From Paramuribaculum sp. (GTDB lineage: Bacteria; Bacteroidota; Bacteroidia; Bacteroidales; Muribaculaceae), in the NCBI GenBank assembly GCA_029058455.1, contig JAIDXU010000235.1, forward strand, positions 2,313-10,015: DNA of 7,703 nt. The letters run 5' to 3'. This document shows, piece by piece, positions 1 through 6,336 of the stretch (positions within the stretch are counted from its first letter, which is position 1; each line of letters starts with the position of its first letter). A program made the translations under genes and the position numbers. The notes under the pieces are model-generated. The model saw nothing but the letters and a program-made list of their open reading frames with translations, searched no databases and had not been told where the DNA came from.

Positions 1-571
1 GAATGCATCCTACGGAAACGATTCGCCGACGCGCGATTATCATAGCCCCGTCGTGGAGCGGAGAGTTCTTGAAGAATATGTTTTCAATCAGGCGGGAATT
101 GATGAGAGCATCGATTATATCACCCGATTTCTCATAGTTTTCAAGCGACAGATTCTGTTCTACCACAATCAGCGCACCGGTTTTGGTCTTAGCCATATTA
201 AGACATGCATAGACTATCGGAAGAACGTATCTCCGCAGGTCGCGCTCGGTATTGTCACGGCCGGTGTGATGGAACAGATCGCGAAGAAAATGCCACCTCT
301 TATGGTCGCCCAAAGCTACAAGGAATCTCTTTATCTGATCTTGAAAGAGAATGACGATCACAAGCAGTCCTATACCCATAAATTTGTCGAGTATGGTGCC
401 TATGAGCTTCATTTCAAGTATCTGGGAAGCAAACAGCCACACAACAATAAAGGCCATCACGCCGAAAAATATATTCAGCGACCCCGATTCCTTCATTATC
501 TTATAGATATAATAAAGCAACAGAGCGGCCAGCGCTATATCGAATATGTCACGAATACCAAATGAATCCAC
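1..571 (-). CDS. cdaA: Diadenylate cyclase CdaA (DisA_N/DAC domain), truncated by window edge
   Basis: Membrane-bound enzyme that makes cyclic di-AMP from two ATP. Only the first 190 codons lie in the window; the rest is beyond the left edge. Reading the minus strand from the GTG at 571, three hydrophobic segments are seen at about residues 8-26, 32-52 and 56-76, the CdaA arrangement. A basic, charged linker follows (about 80-112), then the start of the cyclase domain. In that domain GALIVVE (132-138) and the hallmark SPLHDGAMII (170-179, DGA at 174-176) match the family; the RHR motif would lie outside. No ATG is available near the N-terminus in this frame, and GTG gives an N-terminus (DSFGIRDIFDI) of the expected kind. 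It starts 26 bp after the folP stop, so the two are probably co-transcribed; this pairing is, from memory, common in Bacteroidota. Family identity is firm, the exact start less so. Confidence 0.93.
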   Translation of the reverse strand, partial: MDSFGIRDIFDIALAALLLYYIYKIMKESGSLNIFFGVMAFIVVWLFASQILEMKLIGTILDKFMGIGLLVIVILFQDQIKRFLVALGDHKRWHFLRDLFHHTGRDNTERDLRRYVLPIVYACLNMAKTKTGALIVVEQNLSLENYEKSGDIIDALINSRLIENIFFKNSPLHDGAMIIARRRIVSVGCI

Positions 572-597
572 AGCCTGAATGATTGATAAAACTGAAA

Positions 598-1476
598 TTA
601 TATTTGCGGAAATTTATCGGCCAGCGCAAGAGCGAGCTTCACCGCCTGAGAGCCTTCGCGGGCATCATGCACCCTGATTATTGCGGCCCCTCCGGTGAGA
701 GCCATGAGATTAAGAGCCATTGTGGGAGCAAGAGCGCGATCGGCTTCGATTTTAAGGAGACGGGTAATCATGCTCTTACGGCTAAGGCCTATCAGAACGG
801 GCCGCGACAACAGCCGCCTCATCTCATCCACTCCGGTGAGCAGCCGGTAGTTCTGTTCGAGTGTCTTTGCAAATCCGAGACCGGGATCCACGATTACGTC
901 ATTCACTCCCTCGAGTGCGAGCATATCAAGACGGTGCTGAAGCTCGGCGACAACACCCGCCATAACTCCTGAAGGATAGTCGGTGAGCGACTGCATTTGA
1001 GCAGGGGTGCCGCGCGTATGGGTCAGAATATAGGGAGCCTTTACCGCAGCTGCGGTGGCAAACATATTTTCATCGAGCAGTCCTCCCGAAATATCATTGA
1101 TAATATCAGCACCCAAATTTTCGATCGCTTCGCGGGCAACATTGGCACGGAAAGTGTCGACGCTCACAGGCACATCCTTACCTACAGCCTTTCTGACCTC
1201 GTAAAGAGCATGGCCGATACGGTCTATCTCCTCCGCTTCCTCGGGAAGGTCTGCACCCGGACGGGTGGAACAACCTCCTATGTCGAGCCAGTCGGCACCC
1301 TCGCTCACAAGCCGTTCGGCTACGGCGGCCGCCTCACCGACACGGTTGCAACGCGAACCCTCATAAAATGAATCGGGAGTGGCATTGATTATAGCCATCA
1401 CAACCGGGCGCTCCACCGACAGCAGTCTGCCACCGGGGAGTGTGAGGGTAAACGGAGTCATTAATGTGGAAGTCAT
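598..1476 (-). CDS. folP: Dihydropteroate synthase
   Basis: Cytoplasmic TIM-barrel enzyme that condenses p-aminobenzoate with 6-hydroxymethyl-dihydropterin diphosphate in folate synthesis; it is the sulfonamide target. With the ATG at 1476 it has 292 residues, normal for the family. Visible motifs are NATPDSF (31-37, pterin loop), DIGGCSTRPGA (65-75, the loop with Thr71 and Pro73 where sulfonamide resistance changes occur in other species), SVDTF (105-109), NDISGG (127-132), DPGLGFAKT (197-205), GLSRKSM (230-236) and RVHD (268-271, phosphate-binding Arg). All key residues look intact, so nothing here predicts sulfonamide resistance. The frame is open back to a GTG at 1512; ATGs at 1476 and 1461 fit the family N-terminus better, and 1461 is a real alternative. 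First gene of the folP-cdaA unit, divergent from nagA. Confidence 0.95.
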   Translation of the reverse strand: MTSTLMTPFTLTLPGGRLLSVERPVVMAIINATPDSFYEGSRCNRVGEAAAVAERLVSEGADWLDIGGCSTRPGADLPEEAEEIDRIGHALYEVRKAVGKDVPVSVDTFRANVAREAIENLGADIINDISGGLLDENMFATAAAVKAPYILTHTRGTPAQMQSLTDYPSGVMAGVVAELQHRLDMLALEGVNDVIVDPGLGFAKTLEQNYRLLTGVDEMRRLLSRPVLIGLSRKSMITRLLKIEADRALAPTMALNLMALTGGAAIIRVHDAREGSQAVKLALALADKFPQI

Positions 1477-1525
1477 GTCTCTGATATTGATTCCGCGCAA
1501 TTTAAGCAACACGGTATTGCGACTG

Positions 1526-1557
1526 CGAAATTAGCCACAATTCCCCATTTATGCAAG
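1526..1557 (-). promoter_or_regulatory. Possible folP-cdaA promoter (weak match)
   Basis: On the minus strand a -33-like CTTG (1557..1554) stands 20 bp before TAATTTCG (1533..1526), which matches the Bacteroidota -7 consensus TAnnTTTG at all but one fixed position. The spacing is right and transcription would start near 1519, leaving a leader of about 40-60 nt before the ATG candidates at 1476 and 1461. One mismatch in each box keeps confidence low. The GTG at 1512 would lie only a few bases from this start site, which argues against it as the true start. Confidence 0.35.
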
Positions 1558-1602
1558 CATGAGACCATTAAAATCCCGCGCCCGATGAAAGTTGACATAA
1601 GT

Positions 1603-1634
1603 TTTGGCATATAGTTAATTTTTTCTTATTTTTG
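1603..1634 (+). promoter_or_regulatory. nagA promoter, Bacteroidota type
   Basis: TTTG at 1603-1606 is followed after 20 bp by TATTTTTG at 1627-1634, a perfect match to the -33 TTTG / -7 TAnnTTTG pattern of the Bacteroidota primary sigma factor. A T-rich spacer precedes the -7 box. Transcription should start near 1641, giving nagA an approximately 80-nt leader. A TTGACA at 1592-1597 is present, but no properly spaced TATAAT-like box accompanies it. Confidence 0.8.
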
Positions 1635-1720
1635 CACTACAATAGCGTTTCGACTCCGTCGTGAGAGAAGCCGAAGCCACCAACTTTCAATCAATCACAT
1701 TTCTAACCATCGAATACAAA

Positions 1721-2884
1721 ATGCTTACGCAAATAATCAACGGCCGTATTCTCACACCCCAGGGGTGGCTCAACGAGGGCAGCGTGCTGATTCGCGACAA
1801 CAAAATTCTTGAAGTAACCAACTGCGATCTCGCTATTGTGGGCGCCAATCTGGTTGATGTCAAAGGCATGTATATCGTGCCCGGCGGCGTTGACATTCAC
1901 GTTCACGGAGGTGGTGGCCGCGACTTTATGGAAGGTACAGAAGAAGCATTCCGCACCGCGGTTAAAACCCACATGAGACATGGCACAACCTCTATCTTCC
2001 CCACCCTTTCCTCATCATCAGTGCCGATGATTCAGGCTGCCGTCAAAACCACCCAGAAATTAATGGAGGAGAAAAACAGTCCTATTCTCGGTCTCCATCT
2101 CGAAGGTCCGTATTTCAACCTCAAAATGGCCGGCGGACAGATGCCCGAATATGTCAAGGATCCTCATCCCGAAGAATATATACCCCTGCTTGAACAGTCA
2201 CCCTGCATTAAACGCTGGGACGCCGCCCCCGAACTTCCCGGTGCCGTGCAGTTCGGCCGCTATGTAGCCGCCAAAGGAGTGCTCGCCTCTGTTGGTCACA
2301 CTCAGGCCGAATATGAGGATATTCTCGCCGCCTACGAAGCCGGTTACTCTCACGCCACCCACTTCTATAATGCAATGCCCGGCTTCCACAAACGCCGCGA
2401 ATATAAGTATGAAGGCACTGTAGAAAGCATCTATCTCATCGACAACATGACTGTGGAAGTCGTGGCCGACGGTATACACGTTCCGCCCACAATTCTCCGC
2501 CTTGTCTATAAAATGAAAGGTGTTGAGCGCACATGTCTGATAACCGATGCTCTTGCCTGCACCGACAGCGACAGCAACGAAGCTTTCGACCCCAGAGTTA
2601 TTATCGAAGACGGTGTCTGCAAGCTTGCCGACCACTCAGCTCTCGCAGGAAGTATCGCCACAATGGACCGCCTCATACGCACAATGGTTCAGAAAGCCGG
2701 TGTGCCTCTCGAGGATGCGATCCGCATGGCCTCTGAGACTCCCGCCAAAATCATGGGTGTTTACGATCGTAAAGGCTCTCTGGAACGTGGCAAGGATGCT
2801 GACCTTCTCGTGCTCGATAAAGACCTCAACCTCCGCGCCGTCTGGGCTATGGGAGAGCTTGTCGAAGGCACTGACATGATCTGA
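1721..2884 (+). CDS. nagA: N-acetylglucosamine-6-phosphate deacetylase
   Basis: Cytoplasmic amidohydrolase converting GlcNAc-6-phosphate to glucosamine-6-phosphate and acetate, feeding amino sugars from glycans or peptidoglycan turnover into central metabolism. The 387-residue product has normal length. Motifs in order: HVHGGGG (60-66, HxH metal site), HLEGP (126-130, metal-ligand Glu128), VGHT (191-194, His193), SHATHFYNAM (210-219, His211 and His214), DGIH (250-253), TDA (275-277, catalytic Asp276) and LAGS (308-311). All catalytic and metal residues are present. The frame stays open back to a GTG at 1661, but the ATG at 1721 begins directly with the family N-terminus (MLTQIINGRIL) after an A-rich stretch, so it is preferred. 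It stands alone: its own promoter, a strong terminator behind it, and no nagB neighbour in the window. Confidence 0.95.
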   Translation: MLTQIINGRILTPQGWLNEGSVLIRDNKILEVTNCDLAIVGANLVDVKGMYIVPGGVDIHVHGGGGRDFMEGTEEAFRTAVKTHMRHGTTSIFPTLSSSSVPMIQAAVKTTQKLMEEKNSPILGLHLEGPYFNLKMAGGQMPEYVKDPHPEEYIPLLEQSPCIKRWDAAPELPGAVQFGRYVAAKGVLASVGHTQAEYEDILAAYEAGYSHATHFYNAMPGFHKRREYKYEGTVESIYLIDNMTVEVVADGIHVPPTILRLVYKMKGVERTCLITDALACTDSDSNEAFDPRVIIEDGVCKLADHSALAGSIATMDRLIRTMVQKAGVPLEDAIRMASETPAKIMGVYDRKGSLERGKDADLLVLDKDLNLRAVWAMGELVEGTDMI

Positions 2885-2907
2885 TTTTCCAAACTTCTCA
2901 ATCATCG

Positions 2908-2956
2908 GTCATATTAGTCTGATTACACAAATCAGGCTAATATGACTTTGATTTTT
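2908..2956 (+). terminator. Rho-independent terminator after nagA
   Basis: Arms at 2908-2924 and 2930-2946 form a 17-bp stem with a single T-G wobble and a 5-nt ACACA loop, followed by the T-rich run TTTGATTTTT (2947-2956). It starts 23 bp after the nagA stop codon, the expected place for nagA termination. It separates nagA from the pseudouridine synthase gene starting at 2971. Because the stem is almost symmetrical it could also fold on the other strand, but the T-run favours plus-strand action. Confidence 0.88.
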
Positions 2957-2970
2957 AATCGATTTTCATA

Positions 2971-3633
2971 ATGGAGATTGTCTATGAAGACAACCACCTG
3001 ATGGTGGTAAATAAGGCACCGGGCGAGATTGTTCAAGGCGACAAGACCGGCGACACTCCCATGTCGGAGCTGCTTAAGGATTTCATCAAAGAGCGTGACC
3101 ATAAGCCCGGAAATGTATTTCTCGGAGTGGTTCACCGACTTGACCGACCTGTGGCCGGACTGGTAATTTTTGCCAAGACCTCAAAAGCTCTTGCCCGACT
3201 CAACGACATGTTTCGTAACGGTGAGGTCAAAAAGACCTATCGCGCCCTGACACGCAACAATCCTCCTCAGGAAGAGGGAAGAATTGTGAGCTACATATCC
3301 TATACCGAGCGTAACAATAAGTCACATTCGTCGCCTACACCCAAGCCGGGAGCCAAAGAAGCAGCGCTGACCTATCGCTTGATAGGCCACACCAAGTCAT
3401 ATAATATGCTTGAAATAAATCTCGAGACGGGAAGAAAGCATCAGATCAGGGTGCAACTCGCCTCGATAGGGTGCCCTATTCGCGGCGACCTGAAATATGG
3501 CGACCGTCGCTCAAATCCCGACGGCTCTATCTCGCTCCAGGCTCATAAAATCGAGTTTGAACATCCTGTCAGCCATAAAAAAATCAGCCTCACGGCTCCG
3601 TGGCCGCAAGGCTGGCCCTCTGTCGAGGAATAA
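2971..3633 (+). CDS. RluA-family RNA pseudouridine synthase, single domain
   Basis: Predicted to isomerise uridine to pseudouridine in rRNA or tRNA. The 220-residue protein has the core RluA fold signatures: an N-terminal YEDNHLMVVNKAPGEIV strand region (5-21), the catalytic motif HRLDRPVAGLVIFAK (55-69, catalytic Asp58) and LETGRKHQIRVQLASIG (151-167) followed by GDLKYG (172-177). The usual HRLDRxTSG reads HRLDRPVAG here, a variation I believe occurs in the small Bacteroidota members. There is no N-terminal S4 RNA-binding domain, so it is a compact RluA/TruC-like form, and the target uridine cannot be assigned. The ATG at 2971 lies 24 bp after the nagA terminator stem. No good promoter of its own is visible, so expression may come from read-through or a weak promoter. 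It converges on lysA with 3 bp between stop codons. Confidence 0.92.
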   Translation: MEIVYEDNHLMVVNKAPGEIVQGDKTGDTPMSELLKDFIKERDHKPGNVFLGVVHRLDRPVAGLVIFAKTSKALARLNDMFRNGEVKKTYRALTRNNPPQEEGRIVSYISYTERNNKSHSSPTPKPGAKEAALTYRLIGHTKSYNMLEINLETGRKHQIRVQLASIGCPIRGDLKYGDRRSNPDGSISLQAHKIEFEHPVSHKKISLTAPWPQGWPSVEE

Positions 3634-3636
3634 TTA

Positions 3637-4788
3637 TCAGATCAAAAGCGAGGGAGGAAGTGTGCGACAGTTATAGGTCGACGCCATCACTTCTCCATAG
3701 GCTCCAGCCGAGCGAAGAGCCAATATATCTCCACGACTTATCTCGGGTAGAAGTTCATCCTTACCGAAACAGTCGCTTGACTCACATATCGGTCCTACCA
3801 CATCATATTTTTCAAGCGGCTTGTCGGGCGATGTGAGATTCTCAATCTTGTGGTGTGCCTGATAGAGCGCCGGGCGTATCAGCTCGGTAAAGCCGGCATC
3901 GACAATAGCAAACTTGCGGTTAAGACCCTGTTTCACATAAAGCACGCGGGTGATAAGTGATCCGCACTGCCCCACAATTGCTCTGCCAAGTTCAAAATGA
4001 AGCTCCTGACCGGGAAGAAGTTTCAGGTTATCGGCAAACACTTTGAAATATGCCTTGAAGTCGGGTATGGGATGAAGATCAGGCTGATTGTAATCAATAC
4101 CGAGGCCACCGCCTACATTGAGTGTCTGCAACTTGATGCCTTTGTCATTAAACTCGGCGTTGAGACGGTTAACAGTGTCACACAACATTTCAAAAGGCTT
4201 CATATCGGTTAGCTGAGATCCGATATGGAAATGCAGACCTATAAGTTCAACACCTTTAAGTGCCACAGCCTCGTCAACAACCGAAGGGAGCATTTCAAGC
4301 GAAATACCGAATTTGTTTTCCGAGAGACCAGTGGTAATATAATGATGGGTATGGGCGTCGATATTAGGATTAACCCTGAGGGCTACTTTCGCCACCTTGC
4401 CGCGTTCAAGAGCAAGGGCTGAAATCACTTCAAGCTCCGGCAGACTTTCGACATTAAAGCAGGAGATGCCGGCCTCGAGAGCGGTGATGATTTCGACGTC
4501 GCTTTTACCAACACCGGCAAACACAATCTTATCGGCAGGAAATCCGGCAGCAACAGCAGCTCTGATTTCGCCGCCGCTAACTACATCGGCACCGAGTCCG
4601 GCACGCGATATAACCTTCAATATCTCAGGATTAGCATTTGCCTTGATAGCATAATGAACTTTAAAACCGGGATAGGCCGACGACTCATTTACCTCGGAGA
4701 GCGTAGCCTCGAGAAGCGGGAGAGAATAATAATAAAAAGGAGTGGGCTGAGAGAGAAATTTATCTACCGGAATTGTAAACTTAGTCAT
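3637..4788 (-). CDS. lysA: Diaminopimelate decarboxylase
   Basis: PLP enzyme catalysing the last step of lysine synthesis, meso-diaminopimelate to L-lysine plus CO2. It has 383 residues from the ATG at 4788, close to other Bacteroidota LysA and shorter than the roughly 420 of enterobacteria. Motifs: HYAIKAN (45-51, PLP Lys49), HFHIGSQ (186-192), NVGGGLGIDY (224-233, phosphate binding), ELGRAIVGQCG (266-276, an ELGR version of the usual EPGR), CESSDCFGKD (335-344, catalytic Cys335) and GAYG (362-365). The frame extends to a TTG at 4812 overlapping the lysC stop, but the ATG gives an N-terminus (MTKFTIPVDKF) of family type and a 16-bp gap to lysC, so it is preferred. Second gene of the lysC-lysA unit; it needs transcription from the lysC promoter. 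Confidence 0.95.
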   Translation of the reverse strand: MTKFTIPVDKFLSQPTPFYYYSLPLLEATLSEVNESSAYPGFKVHYAIKANANPEILKVISRAGLGADVVSGGEIRAAVAAGFPADKIVFAGVGKSDVEIITALEAGISCFNVESLPELEVISALALERGKVAKVALRVNPNIDAHTHHYITTGLSENKFGISLEMLPSVVDEAVALKGVELIGLHFHIGSQLTDMKPFEMLCDTVNRLNAEFNDKGIKLQTLNVGGGLGIDYNQPDLHPIPDFKAYFKVFADNLKLLPGQELHFELGRAIVGQCGSLITRVLYVKQGLNRKFAIVDAGFTELIRPALYQAHHKIENLTSPDKPLEKYDVVGPICESSDCFGKDELLPEISRGDILALRSAGAYGEVMASTYNCRTLPPSLLI

Positions 4789-4804
4789 ATATTTCAACTG
4801 AAAT

Positions 4805-6118
4805 TTATTCAAAAAGGGCTTTACTGAGCAGATTGAGCGCTCTAACCTTATCCTCCTTGCGTATCAGCAACGAGATATTATAATTGCTGCCGCCATAGCT
4901 AATCATTCTCACAGGCACATCCTTGAGTGCATTGACAACCTCAGCCTCAAAACCGCGGTTCTGCCACTCAAGATCACCCACTACGCAGACAATCACCATA
5001 TCGCGTTCCACAGTCACAGTGCCGAACTTCTTAAGATCGTCGACAACGGCATCAAGATTGCGCTCTGAATCGATGGTGACGCTCACGCCAACCTCCGAAG
5101 TCACGATCATGTCGATGGCGGTGTGGTGAGTTTCAAAAATTTCAAACACCTTGCGCAGGAAGCCGTAGGCAAGCAACATGCGGCCGCTCTTTATCTTGAT
5201 TGAAATAATATTGTCTTTGGCGGCAACAGCCTTGATCGAACGTGACCCGGGAGAATTATATATCAATGTGCCTTCGGCCTCGGGCTGCATGGTGTTGAGC
5301 AACCTCACTGGTATATTTGCAAGCTTGGCGGGCAACACACATGTGGGATGAAGAATTTTTGCACCGAAATATGCAAGCTCGGCGGCTTCCTCAAAATGAA
5401 GTTCGTGAACAGGTTTGGTGTTTTCAACAAATCTCGGGTCATTATTATGCATACCGTCGATGTCGGTCCATATCTGAATCTCGTCGGCTCCTATGGCTGC
5501 ACCGATAAGCGAAGCGGTATAGTCTGAACCGCCACGTTTCAGGTTGTCAATCTCACCATAGGCGTTACGGCACACATAGCCCTGAGTGATATATATATCG
5601 GCGTCTTTATGCTCCTCAAGCAATGCTTTGAGATGTGTGCGGATATATTCGGTGTCGGGCTCTGCGTTCTTGTCGGTACGCATAAAATCGAGAGCGGGAA
5701 GAAGCGCCACATTCACACCCTTTTCCTGAAGATAGAGTGTCATCAGAGCTGTTGAAATCATCTCTCCGCAGGCAAGTATCTCACGCTCCTCAAAAAGAGT
5801 AAAAATCTCCTTGTTGAGCGAACGGATAAAATCGAAGTTCTCACCCACGGCCTTACGAGCTTTCTCACGGTATTCCTCGCTGTCGAAAAGCTCCGAGATC
5901 ACATTCTCATACTTGGCCTGCAGCATGTTGACAGTTTCTTTGGCTCCTGCGACATTCTTTTTGTAAAGATAGTCGGAAATCTCTACCAATGTATTGGTAG
6001 TGCCCGACATAGCCGAGAGCACCACGATGTTTTTGCCGCGCTCACAAATCAGGGCGGCCACATTCTTTATACGCTGCGCGGAGCCAACAGATGTGCCTCC
6101 GAATTTCAGGACTTTCAT
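4805..6118 (-). CDS. lysC: Aspartate kinase (monofunctional, ACT-regulated)
   Basis: Phosphorylates L-aspartate, the first step of the aspartate family pathway to lysine, DAP, threonine and methionine. The 437-residue protein starts with the nucleotide-binding KFGGTSVG (5-12). It continues with VVLSAMSGTTN (32-42), the GEM segment (118-120), GGSDYTASL (196-204) and WTDIDGMHNNDPR (217-229), typical of the kinase domain. Two ACT domains follow at about 303-370 and 375-437, with IVTSEVGVSVTID (338-350) and MISYGGSNYNISLLI (405-419) marking the effector site. There is no homoserine dehydrogenase domain, so this is the monofunctional type. Pairing with lysA directly downstream suggests a lysine-directed, probably lysine-inhibited isozyme; the inhibitor is inferred, not seen. 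ATG at 6118; the leader from the predicted promoter is about 55 nt. Confidence 0.95.
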   Translation of the reverse strand: MKVLKFGGTSVGSAQRIKNVAALICERGKNIVVLSAMSGTTNTLVEISDYLYKKNVAGAKETVNMLQAKYENVISELFDSEEYREKARKAVGENFDFIRSLNKEIFTLFEEREILACGEMISTALMTLYLQEKGVNVALLPALDFMRTDKNAEPDTEYIRTHLKALLEEHKDADIYITQGYVCRNAYGEIDNLKRGGSDYTASLIGAAIGADEIQIWTDIDGMHNNDPRFVENTKPVHELHFEEAAELAYFGAKILHPTCVLPAKLANIPVRLLNTMQPEAEGTLIYNSPGSRSIKAVAAKDNIISIKIKSGRMLLAYGFLRKVFEIFETHHTAIDMIVTSEVGVSVTIDSERNLDAVVDDLKKFGTVTVERDMVIVCVVGDLEWQNRGFEAEVVNALKDVPVRMISYGGSNYNISLLIRKEDKVRALNLLSKALFE

Positions 6119-6179
6119 TAAGATATTAAAAAATAGCTTTGTTAATACTTTTTGTCAGCTTAAATATGCTTTTTCCCGG

Positions 6180-6211
6180 CAAAGATAAATCTTTATTTCG
6201 ACCTGTGCAAA
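6180..6211 (-). promoter_or_regulatory. lysC-lysA promoter, Bacteroidota type
   Basis: On the minus strand TTTG (6211..6208) is followed after 20 bp by TATCTTTG (6187..6180), a perfect match to -33 TTTG / -7 TAnnTTTG. Transcription would start near 6173, leaving about 55 nt before the lysC ATG at 6118. That leader is too short for a lysine riboswitch and contains no clear attenuator. Confidence 0.8.
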
Positions 6212-6289
6212 TCAAAAATGTTTTTACCCTCTGATTTCCTTTATCAATCTGTTAATTAACGTTACAGAGAATGACAAATGTGAGATTCT

Positions 6290-6319
6290 TTTGCAAATAT
6301 AGGATTTTTCTTATTTTTG
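6290..6319 (+). promoter_or_regulatory. Promoter of the glycosyltransferase gene
   Basis: TTTG at 6290-6293 and TATTTTTG at 6312-6319 match the Bacteroidota -33/-7 boxes with an 18-bp spacer, slightly short of the usual 19-21. The start site would be near 6326, only about 11 nt before the ATG at 6337. Because the boxes lie inside the open frame reaching back to 6271, they support 6337 as the true start. Confidence 0.7.
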
Positions 6320-6336
6320 CATCAAAATTGCATATC

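Noticed and set aside
53..565. A 170-codon open frame on the plus strand
   Set aside because: It lies fully antisense to cdaA, whose minus-strand translation has three membrane helices and the DGA catalytic motif. The plus-strand product has no recognisable family features.
583..1371. Two plus-strand open frames (583..972 and 997..1371)
   Set aside because: Both are antisense to folP, which shows all dihydropteroate synthase motifs in order.
1592..1597. TTGACA as a sigma70-type -35 box before nagA
   Set aside because: The only TATAAT-like partner (about 1610-1615) is 12 bp away, too close; the Bacteroidota -33/-7 pair explains this promoter better.
1651..1661. Small hairpin CGAC-TCC-GTCG in the nagA leader
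   Set aside because: A 4-bp stem is expected by chance and has no associated motif.
4789..4812. LysA starting at the TTG at 4812 with overlap of lysC
   Set aside because: The ATG at 4788 gives the family-type N-terminus; the extra eight residues are unsupported.
6119..6173. Lysine riboswitch or leader-peptide attenuator before lysC
   Set aside because: The predicted leader is only about 55 nt, far shorter than an L-box, and has no strong hairpin or lysine-rich short frame.
6271..6336. Upstream extension of the glycosyltransferase to the ATG at 6271
   Set aside because: The segment contains the -33 and -7 boxes of the gene's own promoter, and its translation (FFCKYRIFLIFASKL) is just A/T-rich promoter DNA read as protein.
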